DNA of 21,894 nucleotides, from positions 1-21,894 of the forward strand of contig CABURR010000039.1 in NCBI GenBank assembly GCA_902493985.1, read 5' to 3'. The notes beneath the pieces were generated by a model, which searched no databases, was not told the DNA's origin, and worked only from the letters and a program-made list of their open reading frames with translations. Position numbers and translations under genes: made by a program. Positions 21,552 to 21,894 of the stretch are shown piece after piece. The DNA is from an uncultured Collinsella sp. Lineage in GTDB: Bacteria; Actinomycetota; Coriobacteriia; Coriobacteriales; Coriobacteriaceae. The first letter of the stretch is position 1. Every line of letters starts with the position of its first letter.

Positions 21552-21894
21552 ATGAGCATCCACGTTGATGAAACGAAACCCGACATCGAGGCCACCGAAC
21601 CCGCGATCCCCACCACCTGCTCGCCCGAGGACCTTCCCGACGAGGAACTTCTCTACGACCTCGCCGACCTGTTCAAGGTCTTCAGCGACACCACGCGTAT
21701 CAAGATCCTTTACGCCCTCATGGGCCGCGAGCTCTGCGTGGCAGACATCGCCGAAGCGACCGAAACCTCGCAGTCGGCAGTATCGCACCAGCTGCGCACA
21801 CTCAAGCAGTCGCACCTGGTTAAATTCCGGCGCGACGGGCGCAATATCCTCTACTCGCTCGCCGACGACCACGTCTACACCATGCTCAACCAGG
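21552..21894 (+). CDS. ArsR/SmtB-family metal-responsive repressor, 3' end outside window
   Basis: The first 114 residues of a winged-helix repressor, open at the right edge. The core reads ADLFKVFSDTTRIKILYAL (38-56), then the helix-turn-helix VADIAEATETSQSAVSHQL (63-81) and wing KFRRDGRNILYSL (91-103). The last visible residues, ADDHVYTML, begin the alpha-5 helix that in SmtB/CzrA-type proteins starts with the D-x-H metal ligands; the matching His residues further on are cut off. ELCVAD (60-65) has only one Cys (C62) instead of the arsenite-type CxC, and C23 is in the N-terminal arm, so a Zn/Cd/Co/Ni sensor is more likely than an arsenic sensor. Such genes usually precede a metal efflux pump; what follows is unseen. 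Strong operators upstream indicate autoregulation. Confidence 0.9.
   Translation, partial: MSIHVDETKPDIEATEPAIPTTCSPEDLPDEELLYDLADLFKVFSDTTRIKILYALMGRELCVADIAEATETSQSAVSHQLRTLKQSHLVKFRRDGRNILYSLADDHVYTMLNQ

Overview
The window reads as a chromosomal segment of a high-GC Gram-positive gut anaerobe of the class Coriobacteriia, most likely Collinsella or a close relative. This is inference from the GC-rich coding sequence, the gene set (ATP-type PEP carboxykinase, the clostridial-type serine dehydrogenase, a DUF1015 relic beside the serine genes, a DUF559-type hypothetical) and the many short inverted-repeat elements between genes. No rRNA, tRNA, CRISPR array, transposase or phage gene was seen.

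Layout. 1-1658 (minus): pckA, running off the left edge. 1659-2037: regulatory palindromes and a cluster of ~27-bp repeats. 2038-3618 (plus): a polysaccharide-flippase-like membrane protein read from a TTG start. 3619-3935: an inverted-repeat-flanked 123-bp element. 3936-4775 (minus): a PPP-type metallophosphoesterase. 5029-6630 (plus): a K+/H+ antiporter of the CvrA/NhaP2 type, closed by a long hairpin. 6745-6969 (minus): a small acidic protein. 7085-9176 (plus): a two-gene, translationally coupled cassette of a MazG-like nucleotide pyrophosphohydrolase and a GIY-YIG nuclease fused to a Schlafen-group-3/DUF2075 helicase; this is the best candidate here for an undescribed, possibly defensive, system. 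9313-11670 (plus): serC and serA, closed by tandem hairpins. 11848-13791 (plus): an M20 metallopeptidase and a shortened DUF1015 protein, closed by a strong terminator. 13921-15870 (minus): two tandem histidine phosphatases and a nitroreductase with a DtxR-like box upstream. 16106-17191 (plus): an HdeD-like membrane protein and a UPF0178 protein with abutting stop and start codons. 17360-18448 (minus): a heavy-metal exporter of the ArsP_2 type with a histidine-rich loop and a dyad-rich promoter. 18621-19589 (plus): a DnaQ-fold exonuclease. 19942-21132 (plus): a DUF559/Vsr-like hypothetical. 21552-end (plus): an ArsR/SmtB repressor behind a near-consensus promoter with two matching operators, truncated by the right edge.

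Functional themes. Central metabolism (pckA, serC-serA, with the DUF1015 relic marking an old association with serine genes), ion and metal handling (K+/H+ antiporter, metal exporter, ArsR regulator, the iron-box-like site), and AT-richer accessory genes (MazG/GIY-YIG-helicase cassette and the DUF559 protein) that look acquired. All repeat, operator and terminator calls come from reading the sequence by eye; family assignments come from recognised motifs and were not checked against a database.
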